Positions 8,324 through 17,250 of a DNA stretch of 64,000 bases are shown one piece after another. Numbering within the stretch: position 1 is the stretch's first letter; each line of letters starts with the position of its first letter. This DNA is from Bog-532 sp963824545 (GTDB lineage Bacteria > Actinomycetota > Actinomycetes > Streptosporangiales > Streptosporangiaceae): contig CAWGPP010000006.1 in NCBI GenBank assembly GCA_963824545.1, positions 434,001-498,000 of the forward strand. Reading direction: 5' to 3'. The notes beneath the pieces were generated by a model. That model had not been told where the DNA came from. It was given only the letters and a program-made list of their open reading frames with translations, and searched no databases. A program made the translations under genes and the position numbers.

Positions 8324-9651
8324 ATGCTCTTTCCCACGGCACTGGTTGGCAGCTACCCGCAGCCGGACTGGCTCATCGACCGGGACCGGCTGCGGCACCG
8401 GTTCCCGCCCCGGGTCCGGGCCCGGGAACTGTGGCGGGTGGATCCCGCCTTTCTGGAGCAGGCGCAGCGTGATGCGACGCTGCTGGCCATCGGCGCGCAG
8501 GAGCGGGCGGGCCTGGACATCCTGACCGACGGTGAGCAGTGCCGGGAGAGCTACTCCAACCGGTTCGCCACCGCGCTCGACGGTGTGGACATCGACCATC
8601 CGGGTACGGCGCTGGACCGCAGCGGATCGCCGAATCCGGTGCCGCGGGTCACCGGCCCGATCCGGCGCCGGCATCCGGTCGAGGCCGCGGACGCGGCGTT
8701 CCTGCGGGCCAGCACGGGGCGGACGGTCAAAATGACCGTGCCGGGCCCGTTCACCATGGCCCAGCAGGCGCAGAACGACTACTACGCCAGCACCGAGGAC
8801 GTCGCCCTCGGGTACGCCGAAGCGGTCAACGCGGAGATCACCGACCTGTTCGCGGCGGGCGCGGACATCGTGCAGCTCGACGAGCCGTACCTGCAGGCCC
8901 GGCCGGAGGAGGCGCGCCGGTACGGGGTGAAGGCGACTGCCGTTACAGATGCACCCGCCGCTCCGGACACCGGAGCGCCCCCGGCCGACCCGGGCCTCGA
9001 GAAGGCCCAGCAGTGGGCCGATGAGTACGTGGCCAGGATCGGCGAGAGGACGGCCAGCCGCCTCGCGCAGCTGGCCCGCCCGAGCGGTTCCAATGGGGCC
9101 GCCAAGCCGGCCATCGGCGAACCCACGCGGTCAACGGCGTGTACGTCGCGTTCGACATCGCCGCGACGTCACCGATCCAGTTCACCGGCCTGCCGCCGTA
9201 CCAGCCGAGCAAGGTCATCGCGGCTGGCGAGGCGGCCTTCCTGGTCGCCATCATGTTCGTCAACCCGACTCCCAGCGTCGCCAACGGTTTCGCCGTACCG
9301 CCGGCCGTGCAGCTCGGCGGGCGCACCTGGCGGGCCTCACTGGACCTGATGAACGTCACCACCGGCAGCACCGTGATCCTGGCCCAGCAAGGTGTGTTCG
9401 GTACACCGGCCAACCCGCCCTTTGGGCTGCTGGCCGTGGTCTTCGCGCTGCCGACGCCGGACCCCGGGAAGGACCCGGACGTGTACGAGGCCAACGTGAC
9501 CCTGGACATCGTGGACCCCGGCCAGCCGTACGCCGCCTTCGCGACGAACTTCCTCGACGAGGACACCGACCCCGGGTTCTTCTTCGTTCCGCCTGACCCG
9601 CCGGGCTGGCGGCACGAACTGCCCAACCGCTACCTCGTCTACCACAAGTAG
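8324..9651 (+). pseudogene. MetE-like fragment joined to an unrelated coding sequence
   Basis: Residues 1 to about 203 (MLFPTALVGSYPQPDWLIDRD...IVQLDEPYLQARPEEARRYGVK) match the first half of single-domain cobalamin-independent methionine synthase-like proteins. Homology stops at about 8935, before the zinc-binding His/Cys residues. The frame then continues into an unrelated stretch (GLEKAQQWADEYVARIGERTASRLAQLARP) up to about 9120. There the coding signal moves by one frame to AVNGVYVAFDIAATSPIQF...NRYLVYHK, ending at 9651. I do not recognise the second protein: about 240 residues, beta-rich, no signal peptide. So one deletion junction plus one frameshift is the simplest reading. Confidence 0.65.
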
Positions 9652-9661
9652 GCGCCGGCTA

Positions 9662-9695
9662 CCGGCGCGGGCCGCCAGTAGGCGGCCCGCGCCGG
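9662..9695. terminator. Bidirectional hairpin between convergent genes
   Basis: The perfect 15-bp arms CCGGCGCGGGCCGCC (9662-9676) and GGCGGCCCGCGCCGG (9681-9695) flank an AGTA loop. It lies 10 bp after the stop at 9651 on the plus strand and 1 bp before the GH16 stop on the minus strand. There is no U-tract, as is common in actinomycetes. Confidence 0.75.
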
Positions 9696-9696
9696 C

Positions 9697-10638
9697 TCAC
9701 GCGCGTTTGAGGTCGTAGACGGAGACGTTGGCCACGCTCATCGCCGCTCCCGGCGTGGTCTGGCCGGTGGGGCTCTGGCAACGGCAGTCGATGTTGGGGT
9801 AGCTGCCGCCGATCGCGACGTCGAGGATGATGTGGTACCCGTGGTCGACGCCCTGCGTCCACGCGGCCGTGCCGACCCGGCTCTCGCTGACGCTGAAGTA
9901 CTCCTGGCCGTTGTGGTACCAGCGGATCTGCTCGTCCGCGGCGTTCCGGCGGTCGACCACCACCGCGTACGTCTGGTAGGTGGTGTCGCAGGTGGGGCAG
10001 GGCCGCAGCCCGCTGCCGAAGCCGTTGCCCTCGTGGCACGGGCCGGTGGTCCCGTCCGGATTCTTGTCGGTCAGGTTGCCGCAGTGCAGGGTGCCCGAAT
10101 AGTGCGTGGAGGAGTCGACGTCCTCCAGGATGTCGATCTCCCCGGTCATCGGCCATATCCCCGGCCCCAGCAGCCAGTACCCCGGCCAGTAGCCGGTCAG
10201 GTCGGCGCCCTGGGGCTGCTTGAGCGTCGCGACGGCCATCATCTCGCCGCCGGCCGGGGCGCCGAAGTTGGTGTTCCTGGTCTGGATCCGGCCGGACGTC
10301 CACGAGGAACCGTCCCGCAGCGGAACGATCTGCAGGTTGCCGTGGCCGTCGAGCCGGACGTTCGCCGTCGAGGTCGTGTTCCGCTCGATCTCGCCGGTGC
10401 CGAACGTGCCCTGGCCCGTGTCGAACTTCCACGTGCTGGTACTGACGCTCTGCCCGGCCTTGCCGTTGAAACTGTCCGACCAGACCTTCACCCACGGTTT
10501 GGCCGGAGCCGCCGGCATGCTCTGATCCGTCGGGGCCTTGGGGGGCGCATCCGACGCGCAGCCCAGCACCAGAGCGGCAATAGCGGTACCGATCAGCGCC
10601 ATCACCAGACGGGACGGGCGTGCGGTCCTGGCGCTCAC
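9697..10638 (-). CDS. Glycoside hydrolase family 16 lipoprotein
   Basis: The GTG at 10638 follows a TGGGGGACC ribosome site. The 313-residue product starts with a lipoprotein signal (LVMALIGTAIAALVLGC). The GH16 jelly-roll active site is visible as GEIDILEDVD, the ExDxxE motif with nucleophile and acid/base glutamates, preceded by GYWPGYWLLGPGIWPMTG. Late segments (YQTYAVVVDRR, IRWYHNGQEYFSV, YHIILDVAIGGSYP) also fit. The family cleaves beta-1,3/1,4-glucans or related polysaccharides. It is probably anchored outside the cell and used on environmental or fungal glucans; the exact substrate is inferred. Confidence 0.9.
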   Translation of the reverse strand: MSARTARPSRLVMALIGTAIAALVLGCASDAPPKAPTDQSMPAAPAKPWVKVWSDSFNGKAGQSVSTSTWKFDTGQGTFGTGEIERNTTSTANVRLDGHGNLQIVPLRDGSSWTSGRIQTRNTNFGAPAGGEMMAVATLKQPQGADLTGYWPGYWLLGPGIWPMTGEIDILEDVDSSTHYSGTLHCGNLTDKNPDGTTGPCHEGNGFGSGLRPCPTCDTTYQTYAVVVDRRNAADEQIRWYHNGQEYFSVSESRVGTAAWTQGVDHGYHIILDVAIGGSYPNIDCRCQSPTGQTTPGAAMSVANVSVYDLKRA

Positions 10639-10732
10639 GGTCTTGGTCCCCCAGGGTGTGGCCGTGACCAGCAGGCAGAACAGGTGAATCCCGGCAGCCC
10701 GCATGTCGTGGGAAAAGGCTATCCTGCCCGCG

Positions 10733-11022
10733 TCACACCCAGGTGAACTGACCCTTTTGTAGGAATTCGCTCTGAACTGCCGGCCAGGTTCCGGCCTGCC
10801 GGCGCAGCCACGTGGCCGGCTGGCCCGATTCGGCCGCGATCGCGTTCCACGTCCAGCCCTCGGCCCGGCGCTGGCGGATGCAGGCGGGCATGCTGGCGTG
10901 CCCAGCGCCGCCGCGACGCGGGCGGCGCGCTGCCGCGCGGCGTGCCGCTTGGTGACGTGCGCGATGATATCCAGATCGTGCCGCCGCAGCGCGGACTCGA
11001 CCCCGTGCGTGGAGAAACCGGT
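10733..11022 (-). pseudogene. Frameshifted small DNA-binding-like protein remnant
   Basis: Two coding-like pieces lie in different frames. ETGFSTHGVESALRRHDLDIIAHVTKRHAARQRAARVAAALG runs from about 11022 to 10900. Then RQRRAEGWTWNAIAAESGQPATWLRRQAGTWPAVQSEFLQKG runs to the stop at 10733. The second piece reads like a helix-turn-helix (WNAIAAESGQPATWLRRQ). No convincing start codon precedes the first piece. I read it as a broken gene for a small regulator of unknown family; it could also be chance coding signal. Confidence 0.4.
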
Positions 11023-11091
11023 CTCGGCGGGGGGGTCTCGCCAGGAACGTCCGCCCGCCGTCCGGGCGCGCTCCCGTCGTAGCCTGGGGGT

Positions 11092-11631
11092 ATGCCGCCG
11101 TCCGCCGCGCCAACGCCGTCGCTGTCCGAGTGGCTCGTGCTCTGCCTGGTGTGCGAAGAGGCCCGGCATGGGTTCGCCATCTCCCGGCTGCTCGCCGCGA
11201 GCAGCACGCTCGGGCAGGTCTGGCGGGTGCCCAAGCCCGTCGTCTACCGCTCGCTGCAGCGGCTCGAGCAGTGGGGTTTCGTGCGGGCGGCCGGCGTGGA
11301 GACCTCCAGCGAGGGCCCGGTCCGGTCGCTGGTCGACGCGACCCCAGCCGGCCGGGAGGCGGCGTCAGCGTGGCTCGCCCAGCCGGCCAGCCGCACCCGC
11401 GACGTGCGATCCGAGCTGCTGGCCAAGCTGGCCCTCCTCGACCGCGCCGGGACCGACCCGCGCCCGCTGCTGGACGCGCAGCGCGAGCAGCTCGTGCCTG
11501 TCGCCGCGGCCCTGCAGGAGCGGCTGGCCGAAGCGGAAGGATTCGAGCGCACGATCGCCGCCTGGCGGTGGGAAAACGTGTCGGCCACGCTGCGGTTTCT
11601 CGACGTACTCACCGCCCAGCTGGTCGGCTGA
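11092..11631 (+). CDS. PadR family transcriptional regulator with long C-terminal domain
   Basis: This 179-residue protein has an N-terminal winged helix (SLSEWLVLCLVCEEARHGFAISRLLA...VWRVPKPVVYRSLQRLEQWGFVRAAG) with the wing LVDATPAGREA, followed by a helical C-terminal domain (LLDAQREQLVPVAAALQERLAEAEGFERTIAAWRWENVSATLRFLD) of the AphA/VirF-like type used for dimerisation. It lies 137 bp upstream of the aldehyde dehydrogenase on the same strand and may control it; no shared operator is obvious. Confidence 0.85.
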   Translation: MPPSAAPTPSLSEWLVLCLVCEEARHGFAISRLLAASSTLGQVWRVPKPVVYRSLQRLEQWGFVRAAGVETSSEGPVRSLVDATPAGREAASAWLAQPASRTRDVRSELLAKLALLDRAGTDPRPLLDAQREQLVPVAAALQERLAEAEGFERTIAAWRWENVSATLRFLDVLTAQLVG

Positions 11632-11768
11632 GGGCAGGTCAGGCCGGCCGAGGCCTTGTGCCCGCCCCACCCTTCGTAGTCTTATTGGCACTACCGGAAG
11701 ATGCTGCGGCTTTCTGGGCGGGTTCGTATCTGCCAGCTGCGGCACGGCAACGATGCCTTGGAGATGCC

Positions 11769-13259
11769 ATGACCGTGACCCTCGACCGCAATGTGGAGCA
11801 ATTCCTCGACTCCCCTCATCAGCTGTTCATCAACGGGCAGTGGGTCGATGCGGCGTCCGGTAAGACGTTCGAAACGCCTAACCCGGCCACCGGCGAGACG
11901 CTCGCCCGGATCGCCGAAGGAGATGCCGAGGACGTCGACCGGGCCGTCCGCGCGGCGCGCCGTGCCTTCGAAGAGGGCCCGTGGGGCAAGATGACGCCGT
12001 CCGAGCGCGGCCGCATCATCTGGCGGATCGGCGACCTGATCATCCAGCACAACGACGAGCTGGCGCAGCTCGAATCCCTCGACAACGGGAAGCCGTTCGC
12101 GGTCGCGGCCGCCGCCGACGTGCCGCTCGCGGCCGACATGTTCCATTACATGGCCGGCTGGGCCACCAAGCTGGACGGCAACAGCATCAACATCTCGGTG
12201 CCGTACATGCCCGGCGCGAACTGGCACTCTTACACGCTGCGTGAGCCGGTGGGCGTGTGCGCCCAGATCATCCCGTGGAACTTCCCGCTCCTGATGGCGG
12301 CGTGGAAGGTCGCCCCGGCGCTGGCCACCGGGAACTGCGTGATCCTCAAGCCCGCGGAGCAGACCCCGCTGACCGCGCTGATGCTGGCCCAGCTGATCGC
12401 CGAGGCGGGCGTCCCCGAGGGCGTGGTCAACGTCATCCCCGGCTTCGGCGAGACCGCCGGTGGCGCGCTCGCGGCCCACCCTGACGTGGACAAGGTGGCC
12501 TTCACCGGCTCGACCGAGGTCGGCAAGATCATCCTCCGGGCCGCCGCCGGCAACCTGAAGAAGGTGTCGCTGGAGCTGGGCGGCAAGAGCCCCAACATCG
12601 TCTTCGACGACGCGGTGGACGGCGCGATCGAGGGCGCCGCCAACGCCATCTTCTTCAACCACGGGCAGTGCTGCGTAGCCGGGTCGCGGCTGTATGTGCA
12701 CCAGAGCCGCTTCGACGAAGTGGTCGACGGGGTCGCGGAGATCGCGAAGTCGATCAAGCTGGGCTCCGGGATGGAAGCCGGGACGCAGATGGGCCCGCTG
12801 GTGTCGGAGGAGCAGCTGACCCGGGTCAGCGGCTACCTGGAGTCCGGCAAGGCCGAAGGGGCCACCGCGCTGTCAGGCGGCGGCCGGTTCGGCGACCGCG
12901 GCTTCTTCATCGAGCCCACCGTGCTGATCAACACGCACGGCAACATGAAGGTGGTCCGCGAGGAGATCTTCGGCCCGGTCCTGGTCGCGGCGCCGTTCAG
13001 CGACCTGGACGACATCGCGGCCCAGGCCAACGACAGCGAGTACGGCCTCGGCGCCGGCATCTGGACCAAGGACATCTCCAAGGCCCACGCGCTGGCCAAG
13101 AAGCTCAGGGCCGGCACCGTCTGGATCAACTGCTACAACGTTTTCGACGCCGCCCTGCCGTTCGGTGGTTACAAGCAGTCCGGCTGGGGCCGGGAAATGG
13201 GTCACGAGGTCCTGGAGGCCTACACGGAGGTCAAGGCCGTCACCACCCAGCTCTTCTAA
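11769..13259 (+). CDS. NAD(P)+-dependent aldehyde dehydrogenase
   Basis: The ATG at 11769 (MTVTLDRNVEQFLDSPHQLFINGQWVDAASG) gives 496 residues, the full length of the family. The catalytic cysteine is in GQCCVAGSR (Cys302 by my count, the same number as in mammalian ALDH2), and the general base glutamate is in LELGGKSPN. Cofactor-loop motifs PWNFPLLMAAWKVAPALA and FTGSTEVGK are present. The enzyme oxidises aldehydes to acids in the cytoplasm. Close similarity to the betaine/phenylacetaldehyde-type group is suggested by FFNHGQCC, but the substrate is not certain. Confidence 0.92.
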   Translation: MTVTLDRNVEQFLDSPHQLFINGQWVDAASGKTFETPNPATGETLARIAEGDAEDVDRAVRAARRAFEEGPWGKMTPSERGRIIWRIGDLIIQHNDELAQLESLDNGKPFAVAAAADVPLAADMFHYMAGWATKLDGNSINISVPYMPGANWHSYTLREPVGVCAQIIPWNFPLLMAAWKVAPALATGNCVILKPAEQTPLTALMLAQLIAEAGVPEGVVNVIPGFGETAGGALAAHPDVDKVAFTGSTEVGKIILRAAAGNLKKVSLELGGKSPNIVFDDAVDGAIEGAANAIFFNHGQCCVAGSRLYVHQSRFDEVVDGVAEIAKSIKLGSGMEAGTQMGPLVSEEQLTRVSGYLESGKAEGATALSGGGRFGDRGFFIEPTVLINTHGNMKVVREEIFGPVLVAAPFSDLDDIAAQANDSEYGLGAGIWTKDISKAHALAKKLRAGTVWINCYNVFDAALPFGGYKQSGWGREMGHEVLEAYTEVKAVTTQLF

Positions 13260-13281
13260 GATCCCCGCAGGGATACCACGA

Positions 13282-13440
13282 CTACGGGCAGACTTTTGGG
13301 CCGTGTCCAAAGTCTGCCCGTAAGCGCTCCGCCGCCCCTGGCGTCTCGATGCCCAAGGCGGTGGCCAGGCCGGTGCGGCCTTGCCCGGTGATGTGCACGG
13401 CCCGGCTGGCCGGCGCGCGCCGGACCCAGCCCAGGTCGGT
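13282..13440 (-). pseudogene. ArsR-type regulator C-terminal fragment
   Basis: The minus strand reads TDLGWVRRAPASRAVHITGQ then GRTGLATALGIETPG. This matches the usual end of a group of ArsR family regulators (LGWVRR-SRAV-VT-GR-GL---FGI). The N-terminal winged helix is absent. The open frame runs on into the palindromic repeat and stops at TAG within its outer arm (13282-13284). Only about 50 codons remain, so it cannot be functional. Confidence 0.45.
13283..13322. repeat. Palindromic dispersed repeat, copy B (could terminate the ALDH gene)
   Basis: TACGGGCAGACTTT (13283-13296) and AAAGTCTGCCCGTA (13309-13322) are perfect 14-bp arms with a 12-bp spacer, 23 bp after the aldehyde dehydrogenase stop. 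This is the most symmetrical of the three copies and the shortest; it lacks the CACATACTGCCC interior. The hairpin would be strong enough to act as a terminator. Confidence 0.75.
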
Positions 13441-13533
13441 CTGCACGCCGCCGTCATCATCGGCGGGGCCGCGTTCCTGCTCGGCTGCGGGCTCACCATC
13501 GCCGCCGTAGGGCGCCGCCGAGGCCGCACATGA
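13441..13533 (+). pseudogene. C-terminal fragment of a multi-spanning transporter
   Basis: The plus strand carries 30 codons, LHAAVIIGGAAFLLGCGLTI then AAVGRRRGRT and a stop. This resembles the last membrane helix and basic tail of a DHA2-type MFS permease. No upstream coding part continues it. The neighbouring ArsR piece begins exactly where this one starts, so a deletion junction at about 13440 probably joined two unrelated gene ends. Confidence 0.4.
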
Positions 13534-14303
13534 CCAGGCTGAGGATGAGCAGTGCGGGAGCGAAGGCCCGCGCGCTGAAGGCTCCGATGGTCAGCCCGAT
13601 AACCGCCGGCAGCGCGGCGTTGCCGATGGCGGACGCCGCCACCTGGATGCCCGTCTCAACGGCGGCGAACGCTGACGCGGTGAGCACGACCGCCGCGCGG
13701 GCCTTCGCCGCCGGGGACCGGATGGGCTCTGCCGCGGCTCTGCCATGGCTACGGAGGGCTCCTCCCAGGCCCGGCGGGCCACGGCGAACACGACCGCGAC
13801 CGCGGCCTGGGCGGCGGCCAGGGCCCCGTATACGCCGCGCCAGGTCAGCCCGTGCGCCAGCAGCGCGGTGACCAGCAGGGGCCCGAAAGTGGCGCCGAGA
13901 CCGTAGCTGGCGTGCATCCAGTTGATCTGCCGGGCACCGAAACGGCGGGCGGCGTACGCGTTGAGGGCGGCGTCGATCACCCCGAAGCCGAGCCCGAACG
14001 CCACCATGCCGCCCGCGAACACCCCCAGCGACGGGGCCAGCGCCTCCAGCGCGAGGGCCGCACCCGACGCCACGGTGCCGAGGGCCAGCATCGGCCCCAT
14101 GCGGGTGGGGGACAGCAGCCGCCCGGTGACCGCGCTGGACATCGCCGAGGCGGCGACGCCGAAGACCAGCAGGACCCCGAGGGCCGCGACGGGCTGGTGG
14201 AAACTGAGCCGCATGGACGGCCAGAGCAGGCCGAGGACGGAACCAGGCAGGGCGACGCTCAGGTACGCCAGGCAGGCGATTGCCCGGGCACCTCAGCTCC
14301 TCA
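13493..14303 (-). pseudogene. MFS transporter remnant
   Basis: From about 14303 the minus strand reads AIACLAYLSVALPGSVLGLLWPSMRLSF then GVAASAMSSAVTGRLLSPTRMG...FGVIDAALNAYAARRFGARQINWMHASYGLGATFGPLL, clearly the first six helices of an MFS protein. A TGA sits just before the first helix and no start codon follows in frame. At about 13750 the frame is lost; a second piece (AVETGIQVAASAIGNAALPAVIGLTIGAFSARAFAPALLILSLVMCGLGGALRR) encodes the last helices in another frame. Helices 7-9 are missing. The intact MFS gene at 34513-35787 is a relative, sharing WPSMR and LHAAYGVGTTIGPLL-type motifs. Confidence 0.75.
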
Positions 14304-14404
14304 ACGTTCTGTTGCCTGTCTAAATATTAGGCCGTACGGGGTCTGCCGGTCAGCCCGCGCCCAAAGACTGTGCGGTTATGCCCAGCGCGGGGTCGCGCCG
14401 CTGG

Positions 14405-16090
14405 TCAGGCGGCTTGCTGGGGTGGGCTGTGGGAGTGCAGGGTTCTGCCGTCGGGTGCGGTGGCGGTGCGGGTGCCGTCGGGGTGGCGAATAATGTTCCA
14501 GCCCCAGCGGTGGATCGCTATCTGATGGTGGAATCTGCAGAGCAGGATCAGGTTGGGCAGGCTGGTGGGGCCGTCGTGGGCCCAGTGGATCAGGTGGTGC
14601 ACCTCGCACACCGATGCGGGCTGGGTGCAGCGCGGGAACTGGCAGTGCTGGTCGCGGAGGGTGACGGCGGTGCGCAGGTGGGGCGGGATGGTGCGGGTGG
14701 TGCGGCCGATGTCCAGTGGCTGGCTGGGGGTATTGAAGGGGGCGGCGAGCAGGGTGCCGCGCAGGCAGGATGCGAGCCCGCCGGGTCCGGAGGCTACGTC
14801 CAGGCTCCACCGCAGGAGGGTGGCCTGCAGCCGTTGCCGGGTGGCTTCCAGGCAGCCGGGGATCCCGCAGTCCCGGCCGCCGGCGGGGGCGGCGGGGTGA
14901 CCGATGCCGGGCTGCGGGACATAGCCGGGGCCGGGGGCGTGGCCGTGTCCGTGACGGTGCCGGTCAGCGGGGTTCTGGCCGTCGCCGTGTCCGTCTCCGG
15001 TGGCCTTGCTGTCGCCCGGGGCCTGGCCGTCGTCTGAGGCCTGGCTGTCATCGCCGGTGGCTTGGCTGTGGCGGCCGGCGGGGGTGTGGTCGTGGGTGTG
15101 GAGGGTCAGCCAGGCGGTGGTGAGGTGGCGCAGGGCGGCGTGGTCGATCTGCCCGGTGACTACCGGGGTGAGCATCGCGTCGCAGGCGGCGGCCTGGGCG
15201 ACCGCGCCGGTCAGGTGTACCGATCCCGGGCCGGCCGCGGCCATCGCCGGGGTCCAGGACCGTTCGGCTGCCGAGCCGCCGCGCAGGTCGTGCAGGTCGA
15301 TGTGCACGATCAGGTGGGCGGGCTGGCCGTCCCGGCCGGGGATCAGCTGCCCACTGATCAGCCGCCGGCAGGCCTCCTCGACCGCGTCGTGGCGGCGCTG
15401 GGCCGCGGTGCGGGTATCTTCCGGCCCGGCCTTCTGCCCGAGCGCGTCCAGCACCACGCTCAGCGCCGCCGCGCAGGCGGGGGTCAGGTCCCCCTGCAGC
15501 CGCCCGGCGCCGCCGAACGTGGTCTCCAGCCACACCGCGCGTTCCTCGAACCCGTCCTCGCCGGTGTCCGGGCCGGTTTGGGCGCGTTCGAGCATTTCCC
15601 GGGCCAGCCGCGCCAGGTCATGCTGATCCGCCCCGCCCAAAACGGCCGCGAGCAGGATCCCGTCCGCGTCATCCCGGAACTCTTCCGGCAGCCGATCGGT
15701 CCAGTCGCAGATCAGCCGGGCCAGCGAGACGGGAAGCTGCCCGGCGGCCAGCGCGGCGGCGATCACCGGGTGGGCGGCCAGCCGCCGCGCCCACCCGGTG
15801 GCTGCCCCGGCCGCGCCCCTGGTCACCCGGGTGATCGCGCGCAACCAGGCGGCGGCGCCGTACTGGCCGTCGGCTTCATACCCGTGCTGGGCGGTGAACG
15901 CGGAAAGGATCGCCGCCCGGGCGGCGGTGTGCTGGGCTTCGGCGGCTTCCAGCCCGGTCAGCGCCGCGGCCTGCGCGGCGGTGCCCAGCGACCCGGCGTC
16001 ACAGCTGGCCAGGTAGCCGAGCCCGGCGCGGACCATGGCCAGCGCCTGCCCGGTGCTGGCGGGCGCGGTGGGCTCGGTCGTGGTGCACAT
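14405..16090 (-). CDS. DUF222/HNH endonuclease domain protein (13E12-like)
   Basis: This 561-residue protein has an N-terminal helical DUF222 region (about 15-330) with alternating Ala-rich helices. A low-complexity linker of about 60 residues follows (TPAGRHSQATGDDSQASDDG...HRHGHGHAPGPG). The C-terminal HNH nuclease domain shows DQHCQFPRCTQPASVCEVHH, LIHWAHDGPTSLPNLILLC and RFHHQIAIHRWGW, with HH and Asn/His metal-site residues plus zinc-type cysteines. Such genes are multicopy and mobile-looking in actinobacteria; their role is not known. The last 190 or so codons are nearly repeated at 37396-38040. Confidence 0.9.
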   Translation of the reverse strand: MCTTTEPTAPASTGQALAMVRAGLGYLASCDAGSLGTAAQAAALTGLEAAEAQHTAARAAILSAFTAQHGYEADGQYGAAAWLRAITRVTRGAAGAATGWARRLAAHPVIAAALAAGQLPVSLARLICDWTDRLPEEFRDDADGILLAAVLGGADQHDLARLAREMLERAQTGPDTGEDGFEERAVWLETTFGGAGRLQGDLTPACAAALSVVLDALGQKAGPEDTRTAAQRRHDAVEEACRRLISGQLIPGRDGQPAHLIVHIDLHDLRGGSAAERSWTPAMAAAGPGSVHLTGAVAQAAACDAMLTPVVTGQIDHAALRHLTTAWLTLHTHDHTPAGRHSQATGDDSQASDDGQAPGDSKATGDGHGDGQNPADRHRHGHGHAPGPGYVPQPGIGHPAAPAGGRDCGIPGCLEATRQRLQATLLRWSLDVASGPGGLASCLRGTLLAAPFNTPSQPLDIGRTTRTIPPHLRTAVTLRDQHCQFPRCTQPASVCEVHHLIHWAHDGPTSLPNLILLCRFHHQIAIHRWGWNIIRHPDGTRTATAPDGRTLHSHSPPQQAA

Positions 16091-16360
16091 CGGGGCAGGT
16101 CACCTCCCCAGGGCCAGGAACGGAATCGTTAATCGATTTCTAGTTCGATCCTAACCGGGGGGTCCGACAGTTCCGGCGCACCCCGGGACCTGGGACCCCC
16201 AGGCCGGAAAAAAGTCGGTCAGTTCGGCCGCTCCGATACCGGCGCGGCGTCATCATCACCGGCCGGGAACACCGCCGTCGGCACGCCCAGGAGGTGGGCG
16301 GCGTTCTCGCCTCCGGGCGAATATCCCTTACTACGCTGCCCACATCAGCTAGGGATGGGC

Positions 16361-16433
16361 CGCCGGGGGAGGGCGCTCGGGGGCGCTCGGGGGAGGGGAC
16401 GCCCGGGGGATGGGGCGCCCGGGGAGGGGCCTA
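16361..16433 (+). repeat. G-run cluster with short direct repeats
   Basis: About 70 bases on the plus strand contain at least nine runs of three to five G, spaced by 1-8 bases, including two CGCTCGGGGG units and GGGGCGCCCGGGG. It lies directly downstream of the TetR stop on the opposite strand and could fold as G-quadruplexes. A role in ending tetR transcription would be inference. The rest of 16091-16360 shows no gene. Confidence 0.5.
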
Positions 16434-17081
16434 AGCTGCGGTGCCCGCGGACAGGCCGCCGCGGACCAGCGACTGGGCGGTCCGGACGAGCGTGTCCAGC
16501 GAGCCACGGTGCGGGTCCCACCATTCGGCCGCCCAGTTGAGCGCGCCGAGGACGAGCATGCGCGCCGCCAGCGGTTCCAGGCCGGGATGGAGCAGCCCAG
16601 CGTGCGCCGCGTCCTGCAGGAGCCTGCGCCAGACCTCGCCGTACCTGGCCGCCTCAGCTGAATAGCGGATGCGGATGTCGTCAGGGACCTGCCCGGCGTT
16701 GCGGATCGCGGCCGTCGTGTAGTCGGAGATGCCGAGCGAGTAGCGCAGGTGCGCCGCGACCGCGGCGTCGATGCGTTCCATCGGGCCGGTGCCGGCGGGC
16801 AGCACGGCGAGGACTTGGCCGACGTGCTCGCGCATGAGGGCGATCCCGGTCCACATCACCTCTTCGACTAGGGCTTCCCGGGACGGGAAGTAGTAGTAAA
16901 TCGCCGGGGCCTGAACCCTCGCCTCGTCGGCAACGTCGGCCAGCCGAGTGCCCGCGTACCCCTTGCGGCTCAGCACGTGCGCCGCGGCGGTCAGGATCCG
17001 TTCCCGGGTCCTCGCGGACTTCGACGCACTGGTCTCCGCGACGGCTGGCGCGGCGGATTCATGAGACACGGCAAAAATCAT
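16431..17081 (-). CDS. TetR family transcriptional regulator
   Basis: The start is taken at ATG 17081 (MIFAVSHESAAP); GTG 17069 is an alternative. The N-terminal HTH is SARTRERILTAAAHVLSRKGYAGTRLADVADEARVQAPAIYYYFPSREALVEEV, and the C-terminal ligand domain is helical and about 140 residues long. A weak inverted repeat CGGCA-11 bp-TGCCG (17069-17089) spans the start and could be an operator. It lies at the end of a same-strand set of acyl-CoA catabolic genes and by position may repress them in response to an acyl-CoA. Confidence 0.88.
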   Translation of the reverse strand: MIFAVSHESAAPAVAETSASKSARTRERILTAAAHVLSRKGYAGTRLADVADEARVQAPAIYYYFPSREALVEEVMWTGIALMREHVGQVLAVLPAGTGPMERIDAAVAAHLRYSLGISDYTTAAIRNAGQVPDDIRIRYSAEAARYGEVWRRLLQDAAHAGLLHPGLEPLAARMLVLGALNWAAEWWDPHRGSLDTLVRTAQSLVRGGLSAGTAA

Positions 17082-17250
17082 ATGTGCCGAACGAAATTGC
17101 GCCAGGAGCTTGCCAGACCATGGCAGCGTCCGCACCTGCGGTTTGGCCGGCGCTACGCTCCCTGGGGGCCGGGGCCGGAGGGGCCAGGGGGCCAGAGTGG
17201 CCCGCGGCCGAAGGGAGCCGGGGCGCCGACGCTACGCCCCGGGCGCGGGG

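Noticed and set aside
10639..11169. N-terminal extension of the GH16 protein to 11169
   Set aside because: The lipoprotein signal starts at GTG 10638 with a good ribosome site; upstream codons look non-coding or belong to another broken gene.
14350..14395. CCAAAGACTGTGCGGTTATGCCC resembling a repeat arm
   Set aside because: There are too many mismatches to the arms and no inverted partner nearby.
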